Notes: generated by a model not told the origin, from the letters alone. Numbered from the stretch's first letter, positions 7,288 through 14,151 are shown. The stretch is 39,120 bases of DNA from RGIG5952 sp045627605 (GCA_045627605.1 JAZQOA010000146.1:1-39120), one strand, 5' to 3'. A program made the numbers and translations.

Positions 7288-8145
7288 ATGGCCGTAGTGA
7301 TCACATCCCGCAAGCAAGGCAACAAGGCGAAGCCGTCGCCCGTTGTCGTCGTCCTTGCCGTCGCACTTGTTGCCGCCGTCGCCTACATCATCCTTGGCAA
7401 GGGCAAACCCGCTGTGACGCCCGATGCGCAAGCCAACGCCGCCGCGCCTACGCAAGCGCAAACGCCGTCCGCGCCCGTCCAGACGGACTCCGTCACGCCC
7501 GTCCCGCAATCCCCGAAACCGACACCCGCCAATCAACCCCAATCCCCAACAGGCACATCGGAGCCGCCACCGCCCCCCGAAGCCAAGGCAACGCCAATGG
7601 TTTCCGAATCGGCCAAGACCACCGCCGACAAGACACCCGAAACGCCCGAAGCCGCCAAGCCCGCCAAGGTCTTCGACAACGAGGTCGAAAACCAGTTGGA
7701 AAGGATTTCAAAGGAGGGTTTCGAATCCATCGTCACGCCCCGCGTGGATATGTCCGAGGAGGAGATTCTCGCCTACCTGAAGAAGCCCGTCGAAATCTAC
7801 GACGACGACGACGAGGACACCATCGCCGCCAAGGAGCGCACGGCGGAAATCAAACAGGAGGCGTTGAAGTACATCGGGCAGGGCGGGACGCTAAACCAGT
7901 TCCTGCGGGACTACGCCGCGCAAGTCAAGGAGGGGCAGGAGACCGTCAAGGACGTGAAGGACGAGATGATCCGCATCCTCCACGACCAAGGTCAGGAAGC
8001 CGCCCAAGCCTACTTGGACAAGATGAACCCGCAGTTGCGCGAAGCGGGCCTGAACGAGGTCAGGATCGGCAAAGGCACCCTGAAGATGATGGAACGCCGC
8101 TTGGCCAAGGAAGCCGCTGAAGCCGCCACGAAACAGGACAACTGA
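7288..8145 (+). CDS. Cassette copy 2, gene 3: single-pass membrane protein with Pro-rich linker
   Basis: A 285-residue protein. Residues 1-15 are basic, about 17-35 form one membrane helix (VVVVLAVALVAAVAYIILG), and 40-125 are a Pro/Ala/Thr-rich linker that could span a periplasmic layer. A helical, acidic/basic C-terminal domain follows, with PVEIYDDDDEDT at about 169-180, a KE/EIK helix, and a GQGGTLNQFL turn. These features align with the paralogues at 836 and 11665 (copy 3 has PIEIYEDDSDT). The ATG at 7288 is chosen because AGGAGGG lies 8 bases upstream, right after the terminator's T-run; the frame is open back to 7108 but that part overlaps gene 2 and the terminator. It is more GC-rich than the other two copies. 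Function unknown. Confidence 0.82.
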   Translation: MAVVITSRKQGNKAKPSPVVVVLAVALVAAVAYIILGKGKPAVTPDAQANAAAPTQAQTPSAPVQTDSVTPVPQSPKPTPANQPQSPTGTSEPPPPPEAKATPMVSESAKTTADKTPETPEAAKPAKVFDNEVENQLERISKEGFESIVTPRVDMSEEEILAYLKKPVEIYDDDDEDTIAAKERTAEIKQEALKYIGQGGTLNQFLRDYAAQVKEGQETVKDVKDEMIRILHDQGQEAAQAYLDKMNPQLREAGLNEVRIGKGTLKMMERRLAKEAAEAATKQDN

Positions 8146-8181
8146 TTTTTCAACAACCCCAATCCAAACAAGGAGCAAACA

Positions 8182-8796
8182 ATGAACAAGATAACGCTTG
8201 CCGTTTCCATCGTCGCGATCACCGCCGCCGTATTCGCGGAAACAAACGAGGTCAGGAAGTCTGGCAAAATCCGAATGCTCGAACGCACGGGCGGCTACAT
8301 CGAGCAAGCCCTTCCGCAGGGGGCGAAGGTCGTTTCCATCGTCGATTCCCGTGCCGCGAAGGATTCCGCAGTCACCGATTTCCAGACCGCGATCAAGCGC
8401 ACGTTCGGCATTCCCTCCGTCGCAGGAGTCGCGGACAACGCCGCCGTTTCAATCACCCTGAAGGACGGCGGGGAACTGGTCGCCAAGCCCGTTTCTGGGG
8501 CCGTCGAAGTCCCCGCAGGGAAGGACACCGCCGAAACCGTCGCAAACCTCTGGAAAGGCTTGCTGACGGTCTTCGCCTATGCTTCGGAACCCATGTCTCA
8601 GGGGGGCGCGATGGTGATCTCCCACGCCCTACCGCAAATGGGCATTCCGCAGATTCGCCGTGTCTCCTACAAGAACGCCTGTGAGGAAGGCTGGGCACCC
8701 GCCCCGACAAACGACTTCCAGAAGGCGATTTGGGAGAAGGTGAAGGCAGAGAAGGAAGCCGCCGCCAAGCCCGCCGAAGCGACGGAAACGAAGTAA
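8182..8796 (+). CDS. Cassette copy 2, gene 4: secreted protein with GWAPAPTN motif (short form)
   Basis: A 204-residue protein with a signal peptide (about 1-16, ending VFAET) and a ribosome site (AAGGAG) before the ATG. It keeps the outline of the copy 1 paralogue: RTGGYIEQ near residue 36, a strand VVSIVDSR, then a shortened centre where only NLWKG remains of the (K/E)xWRG helix. ACEEGWAPAPTNDFQKAIWE and a Lys/Glu/Ala tail end it. The shorter length (204 versus 265 and 263) comes from the central part. The last 45 bases and the 35 bases after the stop are repeated, inverted, at the end of copy 3 gene 4. Confidence 0.8.
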   Translation: MNKITLAVSIVAITAAVFAETNEVRKSGKIRMLERTGGYIEQALPQGAKVVSIVDSRAAKDSAVTDFQTAIKRTFGIPSVAGVADNAAVSITLKDGGELVAKPVSGAVEVPAGKDTAETVANLWKGLLTVFAYASEPMSQGGAMVISHALPQMGIPQIRRVSYKNACEEGWAPAPTNDFQKAIWEKVKAEKEAAAKPAEATETK

Positions 8797-8831
8797 CCGC
8801 CCCGCGCGGTCGGCCAACTCGACCACCTCGA
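8752..8831 (+). repeat. 80-bp repeat spanning the end of gene 4 (inverted partner at 10836-10915)
   Basis: It matches the reverse complement of 10836-10915 at 79 of 80 bases. It includes the last 14 codons, the stop, and 35 bases of untranslated sequence containing GGTCGG...CGACC. Conservation past the stop codon cannot be explained by protein constraint. Confidence 0.9.
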
Positions 8832-8893
8832 TTCCTCGACGGAACCGCGGGAATGATCGAGACGTTCGAGGCGCGAAGTGACCGACTTCAGCA
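8806..8893 (+). repeat. Palindromic GC-rich intergenic repeat, copy A
   Basis: This 88-base stretch begins GGTCGG, contains CTCGACCACCTCGA and ends in GGCGCGAAGTGACCGAC. Similar stretches follow the stop codons at 9740, 10045 (minus) and 10871 (minus). It resembles REP/MITE-type elements in size and place. Confidence 0.55.
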
Positions 8894-8918
8894 GGCCCGC
8901 GATGTCGACGCCTTTTTC

Positions 8919-8948
8919 TTGCCATCAAAGTCGCTTTTGTGGTACTCT
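8919..8948 (+). promoter_or_regulatory. Promoter of the four-helix-bundle gene
   Basis: TTGCCA (8919-8924), an 18-bp spacer, TACTCT (8943-8948) preceded by TGTGG. It lies 21 bases before the GTG start at 8970. Confidence 0.55.
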
Positions 8949-8969
8949 TATTGGCAAAGGGGGCGTATC

Positions 8970-9740
8970 GTGGAGACTGATGATGGCAAGAGGCGGCTTA
9001 TTCGCGGCGCGGGAGGCTATTTCAAGCTGGATTCATGGGTTTTGGCAAACATCGTGCAACTGGCAACGCAATGCTTTTGCAGGAAGTTCCTCACACTCAG
9101 GAACGATCCTTGCGGGCGGCAGTATGATCAGATGACCCAGGCGGCCCGTTCGGGAACAGCCAATATCGCCGAAGGTTCCGCCCGGCACTACACGTCAACC
9201 GAAACGGAGATGACGCTGACCGATGTCGCCCGCGCCAGTTTCCAGGAACTTTCGGGCGACTATCTCAACTGGCTCTTGCAGAAAGGCGAACTCCCCTGGG
9301 GAAAAGACTCTGTTCAGGCACGGGAGATTTATGCTTTGCGCCTTTCGCCTGCGGACTATGGCCCGGACATTCAGCGCGACGCCTGCGCGCGCATCCTCGC
9401 GGAACGCCAAAAATTCGCGAAGTGGCTTGATTCGGACGATTCGTCAGTCAGGGCGAATGCCTTGCTCATCCTGATTGCCAGAGTTTGCAACATGCTGAAC
9501 CGCCAGCTTGAAAACCGCGAAGATTCTTTCCGGGAGCAAGGCGGCTTCCGTGAAAACCTGACCCGAATCCGACTTGAGGACCGCGATGCCGCGCAAGCGG
9601 CCGAAGGTGCACCGCAATGCCCGAAATGCGGTGCGCCGATGCGCAAGATGGTCGCCAAGCGCGGCCGCAATGCCGGCAATGCCTTCTGGAGCTGCACCAA
9701 GTACCCCGACTGCAGCGGGACGCGCAGGATTGAGCTGTAA
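8970..9740 (+). CDS. Four-helix-bundle suffix-domain protein with C-terminal topoisomerase-type zinc finger
   Basis: A 256-residue protein. Residues 15-120 are the four-helix bundle also known from 23S rRNA intervening-sequence proteins: FKLDSWVLANIVQLAT, the hallmark YDQMTQAARSGTANIAEGS (about 52-70), and a helix ending in LNWLL. A connecting region with LRLSP and many Arg residues follows. The C terminus is a C4 zinc finger, CPKC near residue 217 and SC...PDCSG at the end, as in topoisomerase I tails. GTG at 8970 is chosen for AAAGGGGG 5 bases upstream and a promoter above it; an ATG in frame at 8853 lies inside the upstream repeat element. Known members lack a proven function. A relic of a second copy lies at 4132. 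Confidence 0.82.
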   Translation: METDDGKRRLIRGAGGYFKLDSWVLANIVQLATQCFCRKFLTLRNDPCGRQYDQMTQAARSGTANIAEGSARHYTSTETEMTLTDVARASFQELSGDYLNWLLQKGELPWGKDSVQAREIYALRLSPADYGPDIQRDACARILAERQKFAKWLDSDDSSVRANALLILIARVCNMLNRQLENREDSFREQGGFRENLTRIRLEDRDAAQAAEGAPQCPKCGAPMRKMVAKRGRNAGNAFWSCTKYPDCSGTRRIEL

Positions 9741-9850
9741 CCGCACCGCGGGGCAATCGAGGCCCCGCGAGCTCGATCACCTCGAACAACTCGGCCGAAC
9801 CTTCGAGCTGGTCGAGGCGCGAGCTCCGCGAGGTGACCGACCTCGGCCGC
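9741..9850 (+). repeat. Palindromic GC-rich intergenic repeat, copy D
   Basis: Directly after the zinc-finger gene. It contains GCGGGGCAATCGAGGCCCCGC, a 7-bp-stem hairpin, then CTCGATCACCTCGAACAACTCGG and TCGAGCTGGTCGAGGCGCGAG, which are shared with the copies at 8806 and 9951. Confidence 0.5.
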
Positions 9851-9950
9851 AACGGCGGTGAAGGGAACGCGAAGAATACGGCGCGAAGCCTTCAGAAATC
9901 AAGAGTCCAATGCTCGCAATTCATTAGGCCTCGCCCGCCCCGGACCCACC

Positions 9951-10035
9951 GATGTCGGTCACTTCGCGCCTCGACCGACTCGACCAGCTCGAAAGTCCCG
10001 CCGAGGTGATCGAGCGGTTCGAGCCGACCGACATC
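9951..10035. repeat. Palindromic GC-rich intergenic repeat, copy C
   Basis: The 85-base element begins GATGTCGGTC (9951-9960) and ends GACCGACATC (10026-10035), a perfect 10-bp terminal inverted repeat. The interior has CTCGACC and CGAGGTGATCGAG boxes shared with copies A and D. It abuts the 3' relic of a cassette gene 4. Confidence 0.6.
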
Positions 10036-10044
10036 GCGGGGCGA

Positions 10045-10122
10045 TTACTTCGCCGCCTTTACGGCGGGCTTGGCGGCGGCTTCCTTCTCGGCCTTCACCT
10101 TCTCGAAAATCGCTTTCTGGAA
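10045..10122 (-). pseudogene. 3' relic of a fourth cassette gene 4
   Basis: On the minus strand the frame reads FQKAIFEKVKAEKEAAAKPA, VKAAK, stop. This is the C-terminal tail of cassette gene 4 (FQKAIWEKVKAEKEAAAKPAEATETK in copy 2). A TGA stands directly upstream and the GWAPAPTN part is absent; the upstream DNA is instead the end of a NYN pseudogene. It marks a lost cassette or a recombination scar. Confidence 0.8.
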
Positions 10123-10129
10123 TCAGGGA

Positions 10130-10485
10130 TTACCATGTCTCTGGCTTGTGGATGAACTTCTTTCCGCAGCCAATCGGTATAACATCGGGGAGCTGGCATT
10201 GGGCGGGAAGGTCTCTCGGAATGTTCCTATAGTAAGAGGCATACGGCTTTAGGCCAGACAGCCCTTCATGGGGGCCTGGAGGTAAATTTTCTGCCTGTCA
10301 ACGGCGGCGGCATCAAACGGACATGTGCGAATCGGAGCGGTAAAATACTTAATCTGTACTATCTCATGGTCTTCTCGCAGAAGAGCCTTTGAGAACTTGG
10401 CTAAATCAAGCCACTTGTCCCGCGTCCCCTTGAGAAGCCCGTAGTAAAGGTTGTAGCCGTCAATGTAAACAATCGTCTTTTTCAT
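10130..10485 (-). pseudogene. NYN-domain (PIN-like) gene with internal deletion and frameshift
   Basis: From ATG at 10485 the frame gives 78 residues: VYIDGYNLYYGLLKGT, then KWLDL and IKYFTAPIR...RQKIYLQA, the first third of a NYN-domain putative ribonuclease of about 220-250 residues. The frame then ends at 10249. In the next frame, GLKPYASYYR...ELPDV-like DVIPIGCGKKFIHKPETW followed by TAA at 10130-10132 matches the family's C terminus. The middle (roughly 100 residues with further catalytic Asp residues) is gone and the frame is shifted, so it should be inactive. No ribosome site is seen. Confidence 0.75.
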
Positions 10486-10501
10486 GTGCTTTAATATTGC
10501 A

Positions 10502-10529
10502 AGAGCCTCAACCTTTCGGCTGAGGCTCT
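10502..10529 (-). terminator. Hairpin between the NYN pseudogene and the upstream spacer
   Basis: AGAGCCTCA (10502-10510) and TGAGGCTCT (10521-10529) form a perfect 9-bp stem with a 10-base loop. It is followed on the minus strand by TTGCAATATT rather than a pure T-run. Confidence 0.5.
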
Positions 10530-10835
10530 GCGCCGCTTAGACTGAGTCTGGCGGAGGGATACTTATATGTTAGCAAAACACTTTCGGGGACGCAAGGGAA
10601 ATTTTGCGAAGGTGAGGGAGTGAGAAATACCGAAATGCCGAACGGGACTTTGAATCCCGATTGCCTCGCAAGGCAAAAGCCTTCCTGGGCGACGAACCTC
10701 GGAAGGCCTGGGCTTTGAATAAGCCGCCTTCTTTGCAGGGGCTTCTGCTGGCTTTTCTTCGGCCCTGTGTGCTTCGGCATTCACTTCCTTCTCGACCTCC
10801 ACGGGCGGTGCGCCGTGTCGAGCGGGGCGAGAAGT
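10530..10835. other. Spacer with hairpins and no supportable gene
   Basis: Small inverted repeats such as CGGGA...TCCCG (about 10640-10656) and TTGCCT...AGGCAA lie here. On the minus strand, from about 10802 to 10725, a short frame reads EVEKEVNAEAHRAEEKPAEAPAK, which resembles the charged tails of cassette gene 4 and of the truncated HTH protein. It could be another tail remnant, but it has no start signal and no recognisable domain. Confidence 0.4.
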
Positions 10836-10915
10836 TCGAGGTGGTCGAGTTGGCCGACCTCGCGGGGCGGTTACTTCGTTTCCGTCGCTTCGGCGGGCTT
10901 GGCGGCGGCTTCCTT
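10836..10915 (-). repeat. 80-bp repeat spanning the end of gene 4, copy 3 (partner of 8752-8831)
   Basis: Reverse complement of 8752-8831 with one mismatch in 80 bases. It covers the last codons of gene 4, the stop and 35 bases beyond, the latter being the start of intergenic repeat copy B. Confidence 0.9.
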
Positions 10916-11662
10916 CGCGGCCTTCACCTTCTCCCAGATAGCCTTCTGGAACTCGTTGGTGGGGGCGGGTGCCCAGCCCTGACGGACGGCCAATGCATAG
11001 GGGAAAAAGCGGTCTTGGTAAATGCCGTGTTTTGCGAAGTTCTGTAGGAGAACATTAATTGTTTGTGGGCCAAGTGTCTTTGCTTTCATTGCATCAAGAT
11101 CCGAAACATTGTTGATAGGCTTGAGGACACATCCTGGGAAAATAGAATTATCAGCTCCGCAAGCATACCCGAATGCTCTCCAAAGTTCCTTTGTAAAGCG
11201 ATGCTTCGCAACCTCGCCATCAAGGTTGCCATCTACGAGAAGACTGCGAATGTTTATAATGGCCCACCGATTTTCGGGAGCAGCCAGTAATGTTGGCATA
11301 TTATCATCTGCGCAAATGATTATGGCAAATGGTGTAGATGGATTAGTTGTTATTCCAGAGGCAAGTTTCAACAAGCACCCTTCGGCAGATTTTCTTTCTG
11401 TCTTTATCTCCGTTTTGAGAAGAGACTTTGCGAAATCTGAAAACTTGGCTATTGTCTCATCTTTAACAACATCAGTAGTGTTAACGATAAGAACATGATT
11501 TCCCGTTAAGGGTCGTTTTACCTTATCTGCGGTCTGTTGTGCCGTTTCCCTTGATGCGGGGGCATTGATTTTCGACGGGGCATCATCAGCGGATGCAATT
11601 GCGGAAGCGAGTGAAATCGCCGCAACAAAAAAGAACTTGCGGATTGAATGTGGGTAGTTCAT
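10871..11662 (-). CDS. Cassette copy 3, gene 4: secreted protein with GWAPAPTN motif
   Basis: A 263-residue protein with a signal peptide (about 1-25, ending AIASADD). The central part has an alternating strand/helix look (HVLIVNTTDVV, FAIIICADD, WAIINIRSL). KELWRAFGYACGAD at about 165-178 and GCVLKPINNVSDLD at about 184-197 correspond to the KECWRGIGF...SVM...ELD block of copy 1 and resemble a zincin centre without its histidines (inference). It ends with RQGWAPAPTNEFQKAIWE and the same Lys/Glu/Ala tail as copy 2. It starts 2 bases after gene 3 and is certainly co-transcribed with it. Upstream of the tail it is AT-rich, whereas the tail is GC-rich, a composition step suggestive of recombination. 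Confidence 0.82.
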   Translation of the reverse strand: MNYPHSIRKFFFVAAISLASAIASADDAPSKINAPASRETAQQTADKVKRPLTGNHVLIVNTTDVVKDETIAKFSDFAKSLLKTEIKTERKSAEGCLLKLASGITTNPSTPFAIIICADDNMPTLLAAPENRWAIINIRSLLVDGNLDGEVAKHRFTKELWRAFGYACGADNSIFPGCVLKPINNVSDLDAMKAKTLGPQTINVLLQNFAKHGIYQDRFFPYALAVRQGWAPAPTNEFQKAIWEKVKAAKEAAAKPAEATETK

Positions 11663-11664
11663 GA

Positions 11665-12480
11665 TTATTGTCCTTGCTTTTGAGCATGTTTGTAGAGGCC
11701 CTCAAAGTCAATCTTCTTTGGGGTAAGACCTTCATAAGCTTTATTCGTTTCGTCAGCGAGAACCCTTGCCTCATCAAACTTTCCTTGCTTGATAAGATTT
11801 AGACATTTGCCTTTGTTAACAGCAATGGTCTTTGCCATTTCATTATGTTCGCGAACAGCTTGCTTGAGAGCGTCAACGGGCATAACTCCATCTTTCATAA
11901 GTCCTTTTAGCTGTTCCTTCATGTCGGCAACATCTTCCTTCAGTTGTTGACGAGTGTCGGAATCATCTTCATAAATTTCTATTGGCTGAGAGAGAGCTTT
12001 AGCCATATCCTCATAGAACTCACTCCCTCCGGGAAGCATAACCATATTGCCGGTACGATAACCATTAGCTAGACGAGCAATCATCATTTCGGACGAAGTT
12101 GAGAAAGCCAGTGGCTGTGTTTCAGTAGCTTTTTCCTCCAATGGTGCTTCTTCTGGTTTATCATTCTTAGGGGCATCAACGGGTACTGTTTGCGCGGAAT
12201 CTGTTGAAGAAGATTGCAAAGACTCATCAACATCTCCATTGGCGGCATTGTTCTCAATAGGAGTCTCTTCAGCTGTAGGATTAGTTTTAATCAATACTGG
12301 GGATGATTTTGGTGTAGGATTTGACGATAGAGTTTGAGGGGCGAGTATTGTTTCTTTAGTCCACGGCTTCTTTACAAAACAAAGAACGGCTACCAATAAT
12401 ACAACGCCTATGACAGCAATAACGGCTAGGTGGTTGTTGGATTTTGATGCTCTTCGTCTTTTCGTTACGATAGGACGCAT
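11665..12480 (-). CDS. Cassette copy 3, gene 3: single-pass membrane protein
   Basis: A 271-residue protein. Residues 1-16 are basic (VTKRRRASKS), about 17-37 form one membrane helix, and 45-130 are a Ser/Thr/Pro/Glu linker. The C-terminal helical domain has QPIEIYEDDSDT, a K/E-rich DVADMKEQLK helix and paired helices, matching the paralogues at 836 and 7288. The ATG at 12480 is chosen because its protein begins like the other two and it clears the terminator; the frame extends to a TTG at 12513 that lies inside the terminator stem. The ribosome site is weak. Function unknown. Confidence 0.8.
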   Translation of the reverse strand: MRPIVTKRRRASKSNNHLAVIAVIGVVLLVAVLCFVKKPWTKETILAPQTLSSNPTPKSSPVLIKTNPTAEETPIENNAANGDVDESLQSSSTDSAQTVPVDAPKNDKPEEAPLEEKATETQPLAFSTSSEMMIARLANGYRTGNMVMLPGGSEFYEDMAKALSQPIEIYEDDSDTRQQLKEDVADMKEQLKGLMKDGVMPVDALKQAVREHNEMAKTIAVNKGKCLNLIKQGKFDEARVLADETNKAYEGLTPKKIDFEGLYKHAQKQGQ

Positions 12481-12493
12481 AGACTTTCTACCA

Positions 12494-12532
12494 AATAAAA
12501 ACCCTCTCTCCAATTAATCAATGGAGAGAGGG
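12494..12532 (-). terminator. Rho-independent terminator after cassette copy 3 gene 2
   Basis: On the minus strand CCCTCTCTCCA (12532-12522), a 9-base loop, TGGAGAGAGGG (12512-12502), then five T. A perfect 11-bp stem. Its stem sequence is unrelated to the terminators of copies 1 and 2, although its position is the same. Confidence 0.9.
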
Positions 12533-12571
12533 ATTTGATTAATAAACTAGTTTATTGAAGCAATCATCGGA

Positions 12572-13114
12572 TTACTTCTGTACCTTGCGGCGAAGGCCAA
12601 ATGCTGCCAAGCCAATAGCGAGGAGTGCCATCGTTGTAGGCTCTGGCACTGCTTCCGCATAGCTAAAATTGGAAGTTGTAAATGTCGCATTGGCACCCAT
12701 TGAACCAGTAGAAATCGTCGCAGTCTTCAAGCCAGTGTAGGCAATCCACTGTCCATCTGTGCTGATTGCAGCAAGATAGAACTTGGCCGCTGTTGTGGCA
12801 GTTTTGCCAATGTCGGCAGGAACAATTGAGTCACCGACAACAGAATAAGAACCATTTGCATCAAGTGTTCCAGTCCTGATTGTCGTGCCGCCGATATCTG
12901 CGGCCGACCAAGATGTTTTGCTCTTTCCAAGAGTTACAAAGTCCGGGACAGATGTACCATAGACGAGGTAAACTGTCTGATTGGCAAAAATATTACCCGA
13001 ACCCAGATCCTTGCTGACAGATGCGCCAGATGCCGTGCCCCATGTTACTGATGAGGCGGAGGCGAATCCCACGATGCCGATTGCGGCAATTGCTGCAACG
13101 ATTGTCCTTTTCAT
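12572..13114 (-). CDS. Cassette copy 3, gene 2: PEP-CTERM surface protein
   Basis: A 180-residue protein. A signal peptide (1-20, MKRTIVAA...ASA) leads into SSVTWG, the segment shared with the paralogues. The Gly/Ser/Thr/Ala-rich body has NQTVYLVYGTSV, similar in pattern to the GGIAYLFVGDS strand of copy 1. The C terminus is VPEPTTMALLAIGLAAFGLRRKVQK, given here as VPEP plus a hydrophobic helix plus RRK, a full PEP-CTERM signal. A ribosome site (AGGAG) lies 8 bases before the ATG. It follows gene 1 by 48 bases. Confidence 0.9.
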   Translation of the reverse strand: MKRTIVAAIAAIGIVGFASASSVTWGTASGASVSKDLGSGNIFANQTVYLVYGTSVPDFVTLGKSKTSWSAADIGGTTIRTGTLDANGSYSVVGDSIVPADIGKTATTAAKFYLAAISTDGQWIAYTGLKTATISTGSMGANATFTTSNFSYAEAVPEPTTMALLAIGLAAFGLRRKVQK

Positions 13115-13162
13115 TGTTTTGTTCTCCTGTGTAGTTAATTTTCCCTAGGGAAAGTTGACAAA

Positions 13163-13957
13163 TTAGTTGTTGGCAAGAGGACTGTTAACAGTCCAAGTGC
13201 GAAGTTCAGCAGGCATGAAGAATGCGCCTTCTCCAGCCGGAAGGAGGACTACGGAGGCAGCTTCAGACAAGGTTATCATTGACTGCGTTTCCAAATCGGC
13301 TTCAGTGACGAGCCACGCACCATCAGATTCACTCCATGCATAAATCTTGAGATTATACCAAGCCTGATCGAAGACAAGAATCTGGTCAGCATCACCGCAG
13401 AATGAATTAATATCACTCAACATCGTATCAACAGGATACGGATTGACGAGCGGAAACAGATAGTTTTCGTCAGGGTCAAAAGTGATGGTCTTAGATGCAG
13501 CAGACTCGACTTCACCAAAGATTTTCTGAGAGGCATTAGCGCCCATGTAGTAGTACACCTGCCCCTTTTCAATGGTGATGGACTCAGAAGTTGTCTGTGT
13601 TTCCAGGTCGGCTTCAGTGATGAGCCACGCTTTATCAGATTCACTCCATGCGCAAATCTTGAGGTTGTACCACATTGGATCAAAGATGAGAACTTGGTCT
13701 GAATCACATATAGCAGTTCCATCTGGAAGTGTATCGGTGATAGTCCAAGATCCCGTGTCCTTTCCAACATTGTTAAACTGCGGAGCAATGGTAACCATGT
13801 ACTCTTCAGCTTCGAAATCAATGTCATAGGACTGATACCCCACGATGTTCGCGGATTCGACCGCAGTCTCTGCGAGAGCAAGCCCCGCGACGAGGCTCAT
13901 CGCAACACTAACTAACTTCTTAATGCTTTTGTTGGTTTTGAAATCGCAATGATGCAA
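13163..13957 (-). CDS. Cassette copy 3, gene 1: secreted protein with two repeat domains
   Basis: About 264 residues. The signal peptide and the following ETAVESANIVGYQ are encoded by the DNA shared with copy 2. Two domains follow, each with a DQ(V/I)L(I/V)FD strand, WYNLKI(C/Y)AWSESD, AWL(I/V)TEADLETQ and an A-G-x-G aromatic turn. The units are about 50% alike in sequence but in a different lineage from the domains in copy 2. TTG at 13957 is the only start before the signal peptide in this frame, as in copy 2; no ribosome site is visible, so the start is tentative. Function unknown, exported. Confidence 0.75.
   Translation of the reverse strand: MHHCDFKTNKSIKKLVSVAMSLVAGLALAETAVESANIVGYQSYDIDFEAEEYMVTIAPQFNNVGKDTGSWTITDTLPDGTAICDSDQVLIFDPMWYNLKICAWSESDKAWLITEADLETQTTSESITIEKGQVYYYMGANASQKIFGEVESAASKTITFDPDENYLFPLVNPYPVDTMLSDINSFCGDADQILVFDQAWYNLKIYAWSESDGAWLVTEADLETQSMITLSEAASVVLLPAGEGAFFMPAELRTWTVNSPLANN
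13866..13921 (-). repeat. 56-bp exact repeat across the signal-peptide region of gene 1, copy 3
   Basis: Exact reverse complement of 5823-5878. With the 80-bp pair at the other end it makes copies 2 and 3 an inverted pair with constant outer ends. Confidence 0.9.
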
Positions 13958-13991
13958 CGAATTGCGTAAAATGCCGTAGGAAAATCGTAGG
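13955..13991 (-). promoter_or_regulatory. Conserved element before cassette copy 3 gene 1 (paired CCTACG)
   Basis: On the minus strand: CCTACG, 5 bases, CCTACG, GCATTTT, ACGCAATTCG, TTG. It aligns with 5752-5789 with one single-base indel. Upstream of it, 14030-14100 is strongly AT-rich. Confidence 0.6.
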
Positions 13992-14151
13992 GTTGCCCAC
14001 CACCGGCGCCGTCCATGCGTTCACCTGTCCGTATTTTTTATGAAATTTAATTTTGTTCCGCAGTTTTTGAATTTTTAATTGCAGTATTTACGTGCAAAAT
14101 CTCATTTGCGTGTCATCCGCCGACGGCGGGCGGAAGACCGTCCCGTTGTGG

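Noticed and set aside
8853..8969. Upstream ATG start for the four-helix/zinc-finger protein
   Set aside because: It lies in the intergenic repeat before the promoter. The GTG at 8970 has a ribosome site, and the added residues look non-protein-like.
10725..10802. A further gene 4 tail relic on the minus strand
   Set aside because: The EKPAEAPAK tail is suggestive, but there is no QKAIWE motif to anchor it, so it is only mentioned in the spacer entry.
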